This document shows, one piece after another, positions 13,842-26,700 of a stretch of DNA of 64,000 nucleotides. The DNA is taken from positions 20,376,161-20,440,160 of the forward strand of contig CM076650.1 of NCBI GenBank assembly GCA_038496675.1. Reading direction: 5' to 3'. Position numbers and translations under genes: made by a program. The DNA is from Rachycentron canadum. Taxonomy: Eukaryota > Chordata > Actinopteri > Carangiformes > Rachycentridae. Every line of letters starts with the position of its first letter. Position 1 is the stretch's first letter. The notes beneath the pieces are model-generated. The model saw nothing but the letters and a program-made list of their open reading frames with translations, was not told the DNA's origin and did not search any database.

Positions 13842-16011
13842 TTGGTCCTCATGGACAAACTGGTTCTTGTCCAACCATTTGTGGCTTCCATTAGCCCGGC
13901 CTATGAAGCCTCACTGGTTTCACACTACATTTGCCTTCATTCACTTTAACACTCCATTGGTTCTCAAAAAGGAAGGGGTGGGGTATAATTGCATTTTGAG
14001 TGATGTTTGTGTCATTACCTTGCTTCAAAGTCAGCGACAAAAACAACAACAGTTGAGCGACAAACACTCAGCCTTGCTTAAAAATCGCAGCTGGCGATTT
14101 GAAAAATAAAGAGGGTTTCAGGAGTAAAACTGAAATTCGGGTTCCCTCTCTTAGGAGTTAAGATATACAATAAACTAAAGATACGTCAAACCCTTTTTGG
14201 AAATATTTACTGGTGTTTTCCACAATTTTGGTTGAGTTACATTTGAGAACCAGCGTTGCCAGGAGATGTGTTGTCAATTCCTATGCTAATGAGTGGAGAG
14301 CATCATGTAGTGGGCACCATGTGGTTTTTCCAAGTTATTCAACATATAGTTTTGGTTATGTGTCATTCCTTTATTGGACATTTACTAACTTTATCGATAT
14401 CCTCAGCAGGTTAATTTCTTAATTGACTATTTTTAGTTCAGACATTGCACCAATCAAATTATAGTACATTGTCAGTGAGAACCAGAAACTGGCCCTTCAT
14501 AAACCTCAGTGGTGCAAAAAATTTTAAAAATTATTAAAAATAAATTTAAAATTTAAATTTCTTCTGTCTGACACACTTCTGATAACAAACACCAAGGAGA
14601 TATACATTTTTAACAAGTGTTTGTAATTTCAGTTTAAAGGGCTAACAGATGTACGTGACAATGTTGTATTGGGTTTCACAGCAAATGAGAAAAGATTAAA
14701 TAATTACCCGGGGATTTATTTCACAAAGCCCACAGACGTCTTCACTATTTGAAGACAACATGTAGGCGTTTTAGTCAGAAAAAAATATTTTGTGTATTTC
14801 TCTATTTGTGATTTGTGAAGCGTAAAGTGTTTGCGGAGCTGTTAAGTGAGAGTCTTCAGAAGAGGACAGAAGTTTTCCCTCAGTTGCTAATTGTTTTTTG
14901 TGGACAATGATATTTAGATTTAACTTGAATATTGCCTGTAACACTGTAATGATTTTAATCTGTTCAGTGTGAATGCTTTTAATTGTTATAATTTGGCTTG
15001 TTGGTACAATGCCAGTAAACTGGGATTAATTCTACCACTGCTCCTATTATGGATGCTTCTGATACTTCTGTTAAAATGTGATTTCCTTTTGGCTCAATGT
15101 GATGCCCAACATTTTAATAGCTATGTCTGAGTTAGACTTCATTTATACGCCAAGCAGAATCCAACAGTTGCGTAAACACAGCTGTTGTTTGTTTATGCTT
15201 ACAAAGGCTTGCCAGTGCCAATTGTTCCTCAGTTTCAGATAATAAAATTATGTGCTCAATTTCTACTCCAAAATGCCGCCAAGCACTGACCAGAAATAGA
15301 CTGCTGTTTGTCAGATTAATGAGGGAGTCATTTGCCAAGACAAGATGCTCAGCTGGACTGACTCATCAAATAACCATATTCCAACCCGAACCCCAGCTTT
15401 GGTTCAACCTGTCAAAAAGTCGCGAGTCATCTTCTCCTCTCTCCAAACCTGCAGGAGCAGACGTCAGGCAGCAGCATGGTGACCTGGTACTCATGTTTAT
15501 AACAGTCTACACTGTACATGTGCTCACACTGTGCTGGCATAGATATGCGTCTGTCTGCAACATGCATATGCAAACGCATTTCTTTTTGAGCGAGGTTCTG
15601 CTGTGCTTTAAATGCTAATCTGTTCAGACAACAGGACCAGCCATGTCCAGAGGCTATGGGCTAAGGACAGAAGGACCTTGACAGTGATGAAACTGTGTGA
15701 GTGTAAAGATGCCTCCACCCACACTGACTGGTCGTCTGCTCTCACCGTGTGTCAAGACAATTATGATTGCACCTGTAGTGTAGAACTAGATAAATAATGC
15801 TTGGGGGAGACAACTGCCAGAGACGTAGACAACCATCTAATGTTCAGAAGCACGTTGGGCATTTTAGCAGCAGCAGCAGGAGGTGAGTCAAATTTTTACA
15901 TTAAAAGACTGAGATAAAATGAAAGATGGGAAAGCTTAATTGAGTGACAGGACGGAGTACAAGATAGCAGTATGACAGTAGCACAGAGATAGTAGAGGTG
16001 GAGATTTAAGT

Positions 16012-16028
16012 GGGGGGGGGGGGGGGGG
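16012..16028. repeat. Poly-G run of 17
   Basis: Seventeen consecutive G in an otherwise ordinary context. The exact length may be unreliable in the assembly. Confidence 0.9.
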
Positions 16029-18946
16029 CAGAGAGATGCGGGCAGGCAGCCAGTGGTGGCTCTGGAGGGAGTCTGGACTTGCTGGCGGTTGAACAGCACA
16101 TCAAGCAGCTGGTCAGTCTGTGCTATTTGCTATATTGGCCTTAAAGCGCTGCTGGGATGAAAGCCTCCCACAACTCCAAACCCTTATACACACACAGACA
16201 AACATATACAGACACAAACACACATCCATATGCCATCCTCTGAGCACATGCTCCCACACTCCTGTGGCTAAATGGCAACTCCAGTTATCACATAATAAAT
16301 CTTTGCCCTATTGCTGGAACCAAGCCACCTGGATATCAGATGAATTCAACCTATCCTTCTTCTTCAGCTGTGTAACACAGAGAAGGAAACCAGTGTCATA
16401 GGTTTGAGTTTCAGTCTGCTCATTCATCTGTTCTTTCCTGTTTGTTTTGGACTTTGCCTCAGCTGGACCTTTTGTACTTTGTTCTTATTTTGCATCCTCG
16501 TTTTTCTTTTCTCCATAAAGACTTTTACATTACTTTTACATCTGAGAGTCATCACAAAGAGTCAACAAGGGTGATAGGGCAAAAGAAAAAATGTGGGGTC
16601 AGTCCAATATTAGCAGTCCATATGGTGCAGAAATCACATGCATAAACTATAATAGCTCTCATTCATCACCATGCTCATGGAGGAAGACCAAGCTTATGCA
16701 TACAGCGCTCCTTGCCAAAGACTTATTGCTTGTTGTCAGTGTGAGGGGCACTTCATAGATTAGATTCATCACTGACCTCATCAAGTGCACAAAGAAAACA
16801 AATTGGCTGAAAATGTACAATGTTTGTCATTAGTTGACATGTGGCCTATTTTCCACCCCGTCTTGTCACTCCCTAATTTGAAGCATCGACGCCGCAGGGC
16901 CGCTGCACAATGCAAAGAAATGTGGCAGGGCTGCTCCGCCAAGAGCGCACAACTGACTTCTATCCAGACAAACAAATCAATAAACAGTCCACTCTGTTGC
17001 ATTATCGGGCGAAAAAGTTAACCACCAGCACCAACAGCCGGAGCACAGCAGCTGCTGAGAGTCGTGAGGAACAAAACAATATGAAATCCCAATTCATTTG
17101 AGAGCAAACACTAGCACTGGCATCTTATTGATTGAAGACAAGTTGGGTGGAAACTATTAGTGTTTTAATGCTGAATTCAGCAAGCCTCTCTCCGCAATAC
17201 CACCAGTGCCTCTGCCAAAAATATCAGACATGACATTAAAGTTTGACCTTAGTTTCCTTTCAGGTTTGCTCCAAACTTCAGATGAAACTTTGATAATGAT
17301 GTGATATTTCTCTCCTGTGTTCAAAAACATGTAGTTTTCAAGGTTGTACTTACTGCAACTATCAAGAGGTGAGGTTTGTCTTTCAGGCCATCTGTCGTAT
17401 ACCTTGTGTTTTTTTGTTTTTTTTTTGTTTGTTTGTTTTTTGTTTTGTTTTTTGCATTTGATTTCATGTAATCCCCCCAAAGTGCAACATTTATCCTGGA
17501 ACCACTCCATAATAACAGATTTTAATGGACTGTATCCACACAGAAAGGTACAAGATGTACTTACTGTTGCAAGCAGAAAAACCTGCCTATAATATTCAAA
17601 TTAGAAAAGTTCACAGTTTGAATAAAGCTCTGTATCTGTGATCTAAGTGTGTTAAAGGCTGCCGTTTGCGTTGTCACAGCCTCTGTAGCAGAGGTCATTG
17701 CTAATCAGCCAAACCAGCAGGGGAACATAATCACTCTCACCTACGCAGCTGAAAGTTGGGTCGCTCTGAGGGCTTTTGTAGCTGGCGCATATATTTCCCA
17801 GGCTCTCTCTCCCTCATTACCTGCCTCCTTTCCCTCTCCTTTTTTTTCTTTTTTATAAACACAGTCTCCTGCTTCTCTTAAATCATTGCTGGTGTTTCTA
17901 TTTTTACCAATCTAACAAGGTTGCTTGGTCACAGAGGACTGTGAGGAGCAGCAAGGGAAAAAAATGTTCACTGAGATCGAAGATGCAGACACGCTACTTC
18001 TGTTACGTCTGCCCTCAGAGCAAAGGGCCCTGGGCTGAAAGTGTAGCCCCCCCGAGATGGAGAGAAATGGGAGAAAAAGAAGACAGAGTGCTGCAGTCCA
18101 GGCGATGGTTAAACAAACTCTTAACCTTGAAGACAGATGAAAAGAATCAGCCTGGAGCTGAGTGAATGTGAAGAAGAAAATCAGGGTTTAAATCAGGGTT
18201 GTATGGTGTCGTTTGGGGAGGAAAAGTTAAACCTTTGAAAATTAAAAAAAAAAAACAAGACTTTGAAGTGTCTTCTGAATAAAGTGGAACTACAGAGTGA
18301 CTGTTTGAACTGGTCCTACCCCTTCACCATGTTAACTTTATCCAGAAGCATGAGTTGATTTAATGATTGTTTTAGATTTGTGTATCCCTTCAATGAAGTT
18401 GTATCTATGTATGTATGTATTTATTTATTTATTTAATTTATTTTTTTGCTATGGACAACACCATTCCAAATCTAGACCATTGTTCTCAGTCTTTATGCTA
18501 AGCCAACCATTTCCTCCATTAATTTATGTAACTTTATGTAAGAAAGCAAATATATACCCAAATTCCCTTTAGGTCCAGTGCAAACAGTAGGAATAATAGT
18601 TTGTTAACATTATGGTATGCTCATTTGATTTAAAAACAAGACATAAACCCAAACAAAATGCCAACTAATTAAAGTACTAAAACCAATTGCACTTTACATG
18701 CTTTACGTGCTGTAGGAACCCCTCAGTATTTAGGTCTCAGGGCAATTGCCTACCTTGCGCAATTGATAATCCAGCTGTGGTGTGAGCAAAGTTCAAATTC
18801 ACCTTTGAGGTCGTAGGTTGTGTAAATGCATTATGTTTTAGGTTTTCCACTTATTTTTTCCAAGTTAAGCATCTACTATTGCATCAATAGTATTTTTTTC
18901 CAAAGAACGAGTTTGACAGTGTGAGAAAAAACAATCTTGAGCAGAG

Positions 18947-19147
18947 TGAGTTGAGAAGATTGACTCTGCTGTCATCACAATAAATACAAGGCGGCTATTT
19001 AGCTTAGTCTAGCATCAGGGCTGGAAACAGCTAGCCTGGCTATGTCTGAAGGTAATAAAGTCAACCTACCAGCACCACCAAAGCTCTGTAATAATAATAA
19101 CTAATGTCTAATCTTTTTTAATCCACACAAAAACATAAATGCAAAGG
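18947..19147 (+). repeat. Dispersed teleost repeat, family B
   Basis: The blocks TTGAGAAGATTGACTCTGCT, TTAGCTTAGTCTAGCATCAG, GGAAACAGCTAGCCTGGCT, AAGGTAATAAAGTCAACCTA, CCAGCACCACCAAAGCTC and AATCCACACAAAAAC occur in the order I recall for a very common fish repeat (the TTAGCTTAGCATAAAGACTG family). This is one diverged copy. Its class, probably a non-autonomous DNA element, is not certain. Confidence 0.65.
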
Positions 19148-20210
19148 GTTATGCGTTAGACTATATCTTGTCCAGTCAAACCATGCCTTGCAATAGCAAT
19201 ATATGTTTGTGTACAAGCCAAGACAAAAAAAATACCATATCTTTTTTGTAGTAGTATCCACATCACATGTGGTGAAGATTTCCTTCCTGTATAAATGCTA
19301 TGAACAGCCAGGTTCTGAAGAGTTCGGGAAACATGAAATCCAATATCTTCCTATTTACATAGAGGTCACATACAGTTCATTTGATATAATCCACTGACTT
19401 CCATGTCATATGAATAACTCATGCTTGGAGGAGAGGAACAGACATCAATGAAAAAAAAGTCATTTTCTGTGTGTCAGACATGGAGACCCATTCAAACCTA
19501 TTTAAATGTGCTTTACATTATGGCAAGTCAGCAAAAAAACATAAGGGGTTGGATCTGGCAAGGATAAATTATTCAGTGCTGTAATGAAGGTGCACAGGGG
19601 TAAATTTGCTCCATTGTAAATGGTGTGTCCCTGGATGAGGAAGTTCACTGAATGAATCGGGACAAACAGAAAAGCTGTAAGGTCATAGAATATCAATATT
19701 GATGTAAAGCTACATTGAGCAGGACTAGTTCCCAAAGGTTAATGCTACTGACAGTTTACATGATATGACGTCCATACATTGGATTTAAAAGGTGCCCTTT
19801 TTCTGTGGTGTTATAGCATCATGGAGACAACCCAGGATCGTGGCTAATTACATCTCAAATAGCTGCTAGATGTTAAAATGTTATTTAGATCAGTAGTTCT
19901 CAAAGGATCAGGGTTCCTCAGGTTCCCAGGCCAAAAAGGGAATCATTTATTTTCACCATTACTCCATCCATCCAAGTAATACAATAACAGAATGTATGAT
20001 TATCTTGATCAAACACGCTCTGTGATAAAACCTCCAAAAGCAAAAATCACCTGGGACAAAATCTTATCAAACTGGGGCCCACGATCTGACTTGTGTTAAT
20101 TCCCTTGATGTGAAAAAGTCAATTTAGATAAACTGCATATGCTGAATTTGCATAGGTTTTTTTCCAAAACTTTTGAGGCCAAGATGTTAGACATGCTTGT
20201 TACATGCCTT
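19148..20210. other. Intergenic sequence, no gene seen
   Basis: AT-rich sequence with no recognised element. Confidence 0.5.
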
Positions 20211-20590
20211 GACTGAAATATCTCAACAAAGTATTAACATTATAACATTTTGGAGTGACATTTGTGGTTCCTGGAGTGCCACTGATTTCTGTGATCTCTG
20301 ACAAAACCTCTCCTGCCACCACAAGGTTGACATTTTTGTTTTTAGTGAAATATCTTGACTGCTATTGGCTGGATTAAATTTAATGCAGATATTCAAGATC
20401 ACAAAATTATGATCTTATTTTGTCTAAATACTGGGTTCACAGCCAAGTAGCTATAGAAACCTTCTTATCACTCTCAGCTAAAATGCAAAATATTAGCATG
20501 CAAACTTCTATGATGAACATGGCAAACATTGTACTTGTTATATGTACGCTGATGTTAGCATTTAGCTTTGGTAACTAGCTTTTTAACAAG
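20211..20590 (+). repeat. Dispersed teleost repeat, family A, copy 3 (longest)
   Basis: The copy begins with a CTGAAATATCTCAACAAAGT block, then GTGACATTTGTGGTTCC, CCTGCCACCACAAGGTTGAC, AGTGAAATATCTTGACTGCT and a TTAGCATGC/GATGTTAGCATTTAGC tail. It extends the family consensus beyond copies 1 and 2 and overlaps in type with the tail fragment at 49337-49540. Confidence 0.6.
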
Positions 20591-21413
20591 TAGTTTTTTC
20601 TTTTCCTCACCCTCTCAAACACACCAGTAAGAAAAATATAACAGAAAACAATGGCTGACATGTTGGGAGACCACCAAGCGTTTTCAGTCAAACTGTCTTG
20701 TCCAACTTGCTGCTGTCAGCACTAAAAACACTATGAGCAGATTTGTTGTGTGCTAGCTGTTACAGCAAGGCAGGGTAGGGGAGAAGAAGACAAAAGAACA
20801 AATCAATTATCAGATTAACTGTGAATCACTTTAATCAAATAAATATCAGTTGGTACTACAAAGCTCTTCAGATCAAGATTTGTTCCACATATCCACAGTT
20901 TTAAAAATGACACTTTGTTGGCTGCTGTCATTAAAGACACGCATCAATGTCTTGCAAGTGTTATAGATTATTATTTTAAATTGAAATAGTTCATTTCCCA
21001 TGTAAATTAAATACTTCCAAAGGATAATAATAGTGTAATTTTACTATCTTCCTATCACCCTTAATGCATGACAAGTCTAAACCCACGTTTGTATTTTTAG
21101 TCAAGCCTCATTACAAATGTTGAAATAAGCACAGATTACATATGATTATGTTCCTCCACTGCTAATTAAATCATGTGAATAGGACATGAACTAGAAAAAC
21201 CCTTTTCTCATAAAGGCCATGTTGCTAATTTTTCCCTATTTCATTTCTCAACAGCCACTTCTGTCTGTTTTGCAATTATATTTCATAGGCATGATGCTGC
21301 TGTGAGCAGTGTGTCATTTTAAATAACACACAGAGCATTTTGTTGTTTAATGAAGCCATTAGAAACTCATATCAAACAAATTAAAAAGTAGCTTCTTTCT
21401 ACATACGTGTAAA

Positions 21414-21450
21414 TGTGGTTTATACGTTCATTACATACGTGTAAACCACA
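21414..21450. repeat. Short inverted repeat (stem-loop)
   Basis: TGTGGTTTATACG (21414-21426) pairs with CGTGTAAACCACA (21438-21450) at 12 of 13 positions across an 11-base loop. ACATACGTGTAAA also occurs directly at 21401-21413 and 21433-21445. Confidence 0.75.
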
Positions 21451-23704
21451 TACATATGTAATGAAATAAACATTCAGTTTTGCAGGTGGTCATTTTTTCA
21501 ATGCAGGCATCCATGGTTTCAAGGAGGAAAGATGAGCCTGCAGTGAGGGGACAGCGGCATCTTCTGATTATGGCAAATTCACAGGTGGATTGACAGTATC
21601 AATAGGGCAGCACTCACATTAGACGGCGCTGTTCTTTAACTATGTGTAGCATGCCAAATATAAATCTCGTTATCCAAGTCAACAAGAAATTTCACTCAAC
21701 CTAAAAAAAAAAAAAAAGGCTTTCTACTGGCAAGTGTACACAACATCTGATGCTTTTGTTGCTTAGCAACAAATACATGTTACTGTAGCAATGATGTCCT
21801 GAATATCTATTTATTTGACAGTGGTCATTAGAGAGGACATTTGGATCCAGATTGTTTGTTATGGTATTTAAATTACTTCTATAAAGGCATATAAAACACA
21901 TCAAATCACCACTCTGATGTGCAAATATGTTTCTGCATCTTTTAATGGTTTTCCACTTTAATGTGTCACTGCACTGTCTTCTAGAAATTTTCTGTTGGCT
22001 GACTTCATTTTTCCTTATCCATTTGCCCTTTTGAAGCTGTGGCTTCACATTGTACTGGATGGTCTGTTTTCCCTGGTGGTGATTTCCACTTTGTACCTGA
22101 TAAGAAGTCCTGCATTCCTCCAGGATAAGCTGGCTGATGTGAGAAAAGCTTAGTATCCTGGAATACGTCTATTTCCTCAGGACACATTCGGTCACATGTG
22201 CACATGTGCAATTGGAAAGTGACATACAGCCCCTTGCCTTATGGGACACGGTAACTGACTTCAGATCACGGGGCTCAGTGACCAAATGAGCCAATCACAA
22301 CAGCAAGCTGTCACCAGTGGGCACTGTAAATGGCACTGTCACATCAAAGATGCGTCACCTATGGGGGAATATTTTGTTTCAACACCCTGACCTTTCAGTA
22401 ACTTTGCAGTGACCTTTATGAGCTTCAACTATGGTGGCAGGTGCTCCAGGACATGGAACAGTGATAAGTACTAATCTTAGCTTATCTTGTCTTGGTGGTC
22501 GTTGGTCCTCTTACTGTCTGTAATGGCAGATTTAGCACTTGATATTGCCACTTGCATTTTAAACTATGGGTCTTTGATTTCACATTGAAGTTAATAAAAG
22601 ACAGTTTCTTATTTCTAGCTGACGACTCTGGATATTGTTTGCTGAAATGACTAATGCTAACGTTAAAACTTATACTAACATATCCACAGCTGAGTTTTCA
22701 GTGTTTTAAGCTCTGACCATAAGAATCCTGTCAAAAGATCTTGTGTGTGTCTTGATATGTGATTGATGGCTAAATACTGTTCATGATAAAATCCTAAAAC
22801 CAATGCTAAATCTGTCCTAGGCAGAAGCTCTGCATCCTCACCTTCTAATAGTCCATAGAAAAGAAAACTCAGCGCTGCATCCAGCAGTGTTCATGTACTG
22901 TACAATTGAATCTGTCCTCATACTCATGTGGTTTCAGCTTAGAAAAAGATGCAATCCTCCAAACTCTCGCTTTTAAATGCACACACGTTGACATGTAGAG
23001 AAATCCAATGCCTGACAGGCCTGCTGTGCTTTGTTAAAATTGTTTAGGTGTAATTAGACAATCACTGTTCGAGGGAGGGGTTTAGTGAGCAGCCAGTCGA
23101 AACAGGACCAACGGGCTTTCAACTATTCTGTGCTGTGAAATGTTCAATCTTTGGCACAGAGAGTACAGATTAGTTGTGCCCTGGGTCTTCTTATAAAACA
23201 GCTTAAAAATTGCATGAACTTTTTTAGCAGCTCTTTGCAGTTAAAAAAAAGTCAAAAAAGTCTCTACCCCTCCTGCGCATACAGTAGCATCAACCATGTA
23301 CGAACCACATCTGCTCCTTTTAGTCTCGTTGTATCACAGTGGGAGAAAAAAGGCTCCCTCTGGTCCCCTGGGGCATCGCTGTCAAGGACACCTGTCTGCT
23401 GCTGTGTTTCTCTGTGTTCTACTCCACTCCAGTCAGCACGCTGTCGGATTACATAAAACACTGAATGCATGAGAGTGTCCTACAGCAGGATGCCTAAGGC
23501 TTCACCAGTCATGTTGTACAGCACCCACCCAAGTTTCTCTCCCTCCTGTCCCAGACTCACTCCACCAGCTGGCTGCTCATCTGTCCCTCTCTTCCTCTCT
23601 GTCTCTCTGTTATTTGCACCTCAGAAGACATGGGGAAAGAGCCTGTGAGGACGGTTTGCAATGCTGTGCTTGAATCTCCCACCGAGTTACTCTGGTCATT
23701 CGAC

Positions 23705-23730
23705 GTGTGTGTGTGTGTGTGTCTCTCTCT
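23705..23730. repeat. GT-CT compound microsatellite
   Basis: A GT run passes directly into a CT run. Confidence 0.88.
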
Positions 23731-26700
23731 GAGTGACAAAGAGGTCGGCTCTAATTAAAATCAGCATTTGTTGCCGCAGGGAATGGTAACCATCGTCGTG
23801 GCGACAGCCAGCCCACTCTGTCCCCAAAGCAACAGAGATCCAGCTAATGAGAGGGGAAGACATGGCTCTGCTGCCAGAGGAGCATGAGCTCTTCTCTGCC
23901 GCGTGTTATTTTTCCTTTTCTCTGTCTTTCATGTCATACATTGTGCCCATAAATGCTTTTGTTTTTCAGCTCTGTCATCTCTGACTCGACCCTCATCTGT
24001 CTCTCCTTTATTCTTTACCAATTTAGTGGACCTATAGGCATGCTTGCCATGCTTTGATTATGTTTTCTATTTTCTCTAGCATTTTCTAACTTCATCCCCA
24101 CTTTCCAATTACGTCTATTCTTGTCTTTAACCATTGCTCATCTGGCTCTTCTTTCATTTCTCTCCTTTATGGCAGTGTGTGCAGCTCCTCCCCCTTACCC
24201 CTCCTTCCTCTCTTCCTCTGTCTCATCTTGGCCATGATTAACAACTTTATATTTCTGCCATTTGTTGGCTCTCTCTCCTCTGCTGTCACTCATTATCCTT
24301 GATGGAGTGAGAATTAACATTTATAAGATGCTCAAATATTTTTGGAGTGAATGTGAACATATGAGCGCATTTTGAAATTCAACACAATATTTATCTGTCT
24401 GTGGTCTGCAGTCTTATCTCCGTAGCATTGGCTCCGTTTGCCTGCAGAAATACCAGCAAGTTAATAATTTGCGCTGCAATTCAAATGCTAAAATACTTTG
24501 AGAAAGCTGTCTGATGAGAATACAGATTAAACACTTAATCATGAATGACAGAATACTTAAGCAACCCTTCTTTGTCACAAGTGTTGCAATCCACCGCCAT
24601 TATATTCCTGCCTATCTAACTGGATGATACCCTGCAAAATAGGTGACGAGTACAAATTGTTCGCCCTCATTTTTCTAAAGTTTGGACAGACGTGTTAAAT
24701 TGCCTCTTGTTCCAGCTGTGTGCCACAGCAGAAGTGCACAGGGATAACAAACAGTTAGGCTGAATATGAACAGCTATTGTAAAAAGCCCACATGCAATTC
24801 TGAAAATGGCAGGAATGTCTAATTGCCTTGTCGATTTAACAACCACAAGGTCAGCAGCTTGCACTCTGAAAGAAATATCTTCCTGTGGCTTCTTTAGAGT
24901 TGTTGTTTTGGGCTTTGTATATTATGTTTTGTCTGCGTGTCAGTCAAGGCATTTCTGGAGATGAAAACCACACTGTGGCGCAGAAAATGATAACTTCTTT
25001 TTCTGTTTCAGCAGCCGCCACCGTACATAATTCACTTCTCAATCCAAGACTTGATATATGCCAAACTCAGTCTGGTGTTAAAATTTGCATCTAGTAATTT
25101 TTGTGTTTTCTTCCCCCAATTATCTCACATTGCCTTTCATTCAACATCTAACCAGCTATCAGTTTGTCAAAAAGCTATAGCTACTGTCTGTGTCAGCTCT
25201 ACAGTCTTATTCTCTTGAGTGGTTTGTTGCACTGAAACTGACATGAAGACAAAAATGACTTTGACCACGAGAAGCTATTGTGATAGTGTCACTGTGTTAA
25301 AGTGATGATTCTCTTTCGTTAGCGTTTGGTAATAGCTTAAGCCCCAAAGCTTTGTTAGCCATGATTTGCAATTAGCAGAGAGCTAAGTCAGCCACTGTCT
25401 GCCTTTAAACAGAGAGTATGTAAATGAACACCTTTTATTCTCTTAATTCACACCTCTTTAAACTTGGCATTAGACAGAAACTTTATAATCGCTTATAGTC
25501 ATTTATGCCATGTGCAGCTTTTAGTAGCCTAAAGCTCAATTTTTTCAACAGAGTAAACATGATAAATGCTTGGAGCCTCCTCTTTCATTTACCAGTACAC
25601 AGACTCTGATGTAACTATCCCTTGTGTGTCAGATTGCGGTAAATGAAAAACACTCCTCGCACAGTACAGCAGCTTCAAACGCTTTAGTTCTCATTTGGAT
25701 ATCAACTGGATGAAACTGTAACCTTAACATCAAACAAAAATGTCTGTTCTGAGTGATTAGACAGACCAATGTTACAGCTGTTGGAGCTTTAACATCAGCA
25801 GGCTCAAAACCTTTAGATCGATGGGTCTGGTTTATCACAGTGTCGCAGTTGTCACTCAGACTACAGCCTCCTCATCGGCTGGGTCTGGATTGTGTCTAGT
25901 CTTTAAAGTTTCACCAATCGATATAGTATATTTATATAAACAATGCAATGGATCAATCACAGAATTATCACTGGACTCTGAGCTTCCTCTTGGGTCTATG
26001 GAGAGTTTTTAGCCTCTTTCAACTCACTGTTCCGGTTTTCTGTCCACAAACTCTGAGCTCATCAACTTTATTTCCAGCCACAAGAGGCAGCTATTTTCAG
26101 TGAGAAAGCTTTGATAAACCCCTTGTATCTTAACTAACCTAAACGGCTGACATAGTTAGCAAATAGCTGATCAGCATAGTAGAGCATTTACTGTGGCAGT
26201 TAAGCAGACCAAACCATATAAAGGCTAATGTTGTAATGTAGCCTCTTTGATGTCACCCATAGGTTTCTGAAGAGCGGTTTTGAAGATCAGAGTGGGCTGC
26301 TCCTTCATTGCCATCTTGGCAGTAGCTGACTCACTAAAACCCCCAACTGATCTAGATGGATATATCCCCTTTATCCTATGATGAAACATTTCTATCCTGA
26401 TCCTACCCAGTTGAACACCTATAGTGGATTTTGGACATTTTAGACAGCACTCTCCACCGCCATCATCAAAACACCAAATCAGGGAACATCTTTTCGATGA
26501 TTGTTGTTTCATTTCTCCAGTAGAGTCCAGAGATTTGGAGAATCAATAGCAAGAACCACTGAAGATGTTCCTGTGTCATGTGGTGGCCCAAGACTTTACT
26601 TTATAACTATGAAAAACAAATCTTTAAAAATATCTCATGCAAGCTGCCTCATACTTGAATACAGTGAATGCACTATTCAACATGATAATTGGTCTTTATG

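Larger units (their letters stand above)
10440..18946. other. Intergenic sequence with simple repeats
   Basis: No coding exon was recognised. The open frame at 11036-11443 contains a threonine run from ACC repeats (about 11138-11165) and has no family resemblance. The open frames at 13063-13783 arise from TG and CA tracts. An AT-rich, nearly palindromic patch lies at 14517-14562. A T/G homopolymer-rich stretch is at 17407-17453. Confidence 0.6.
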
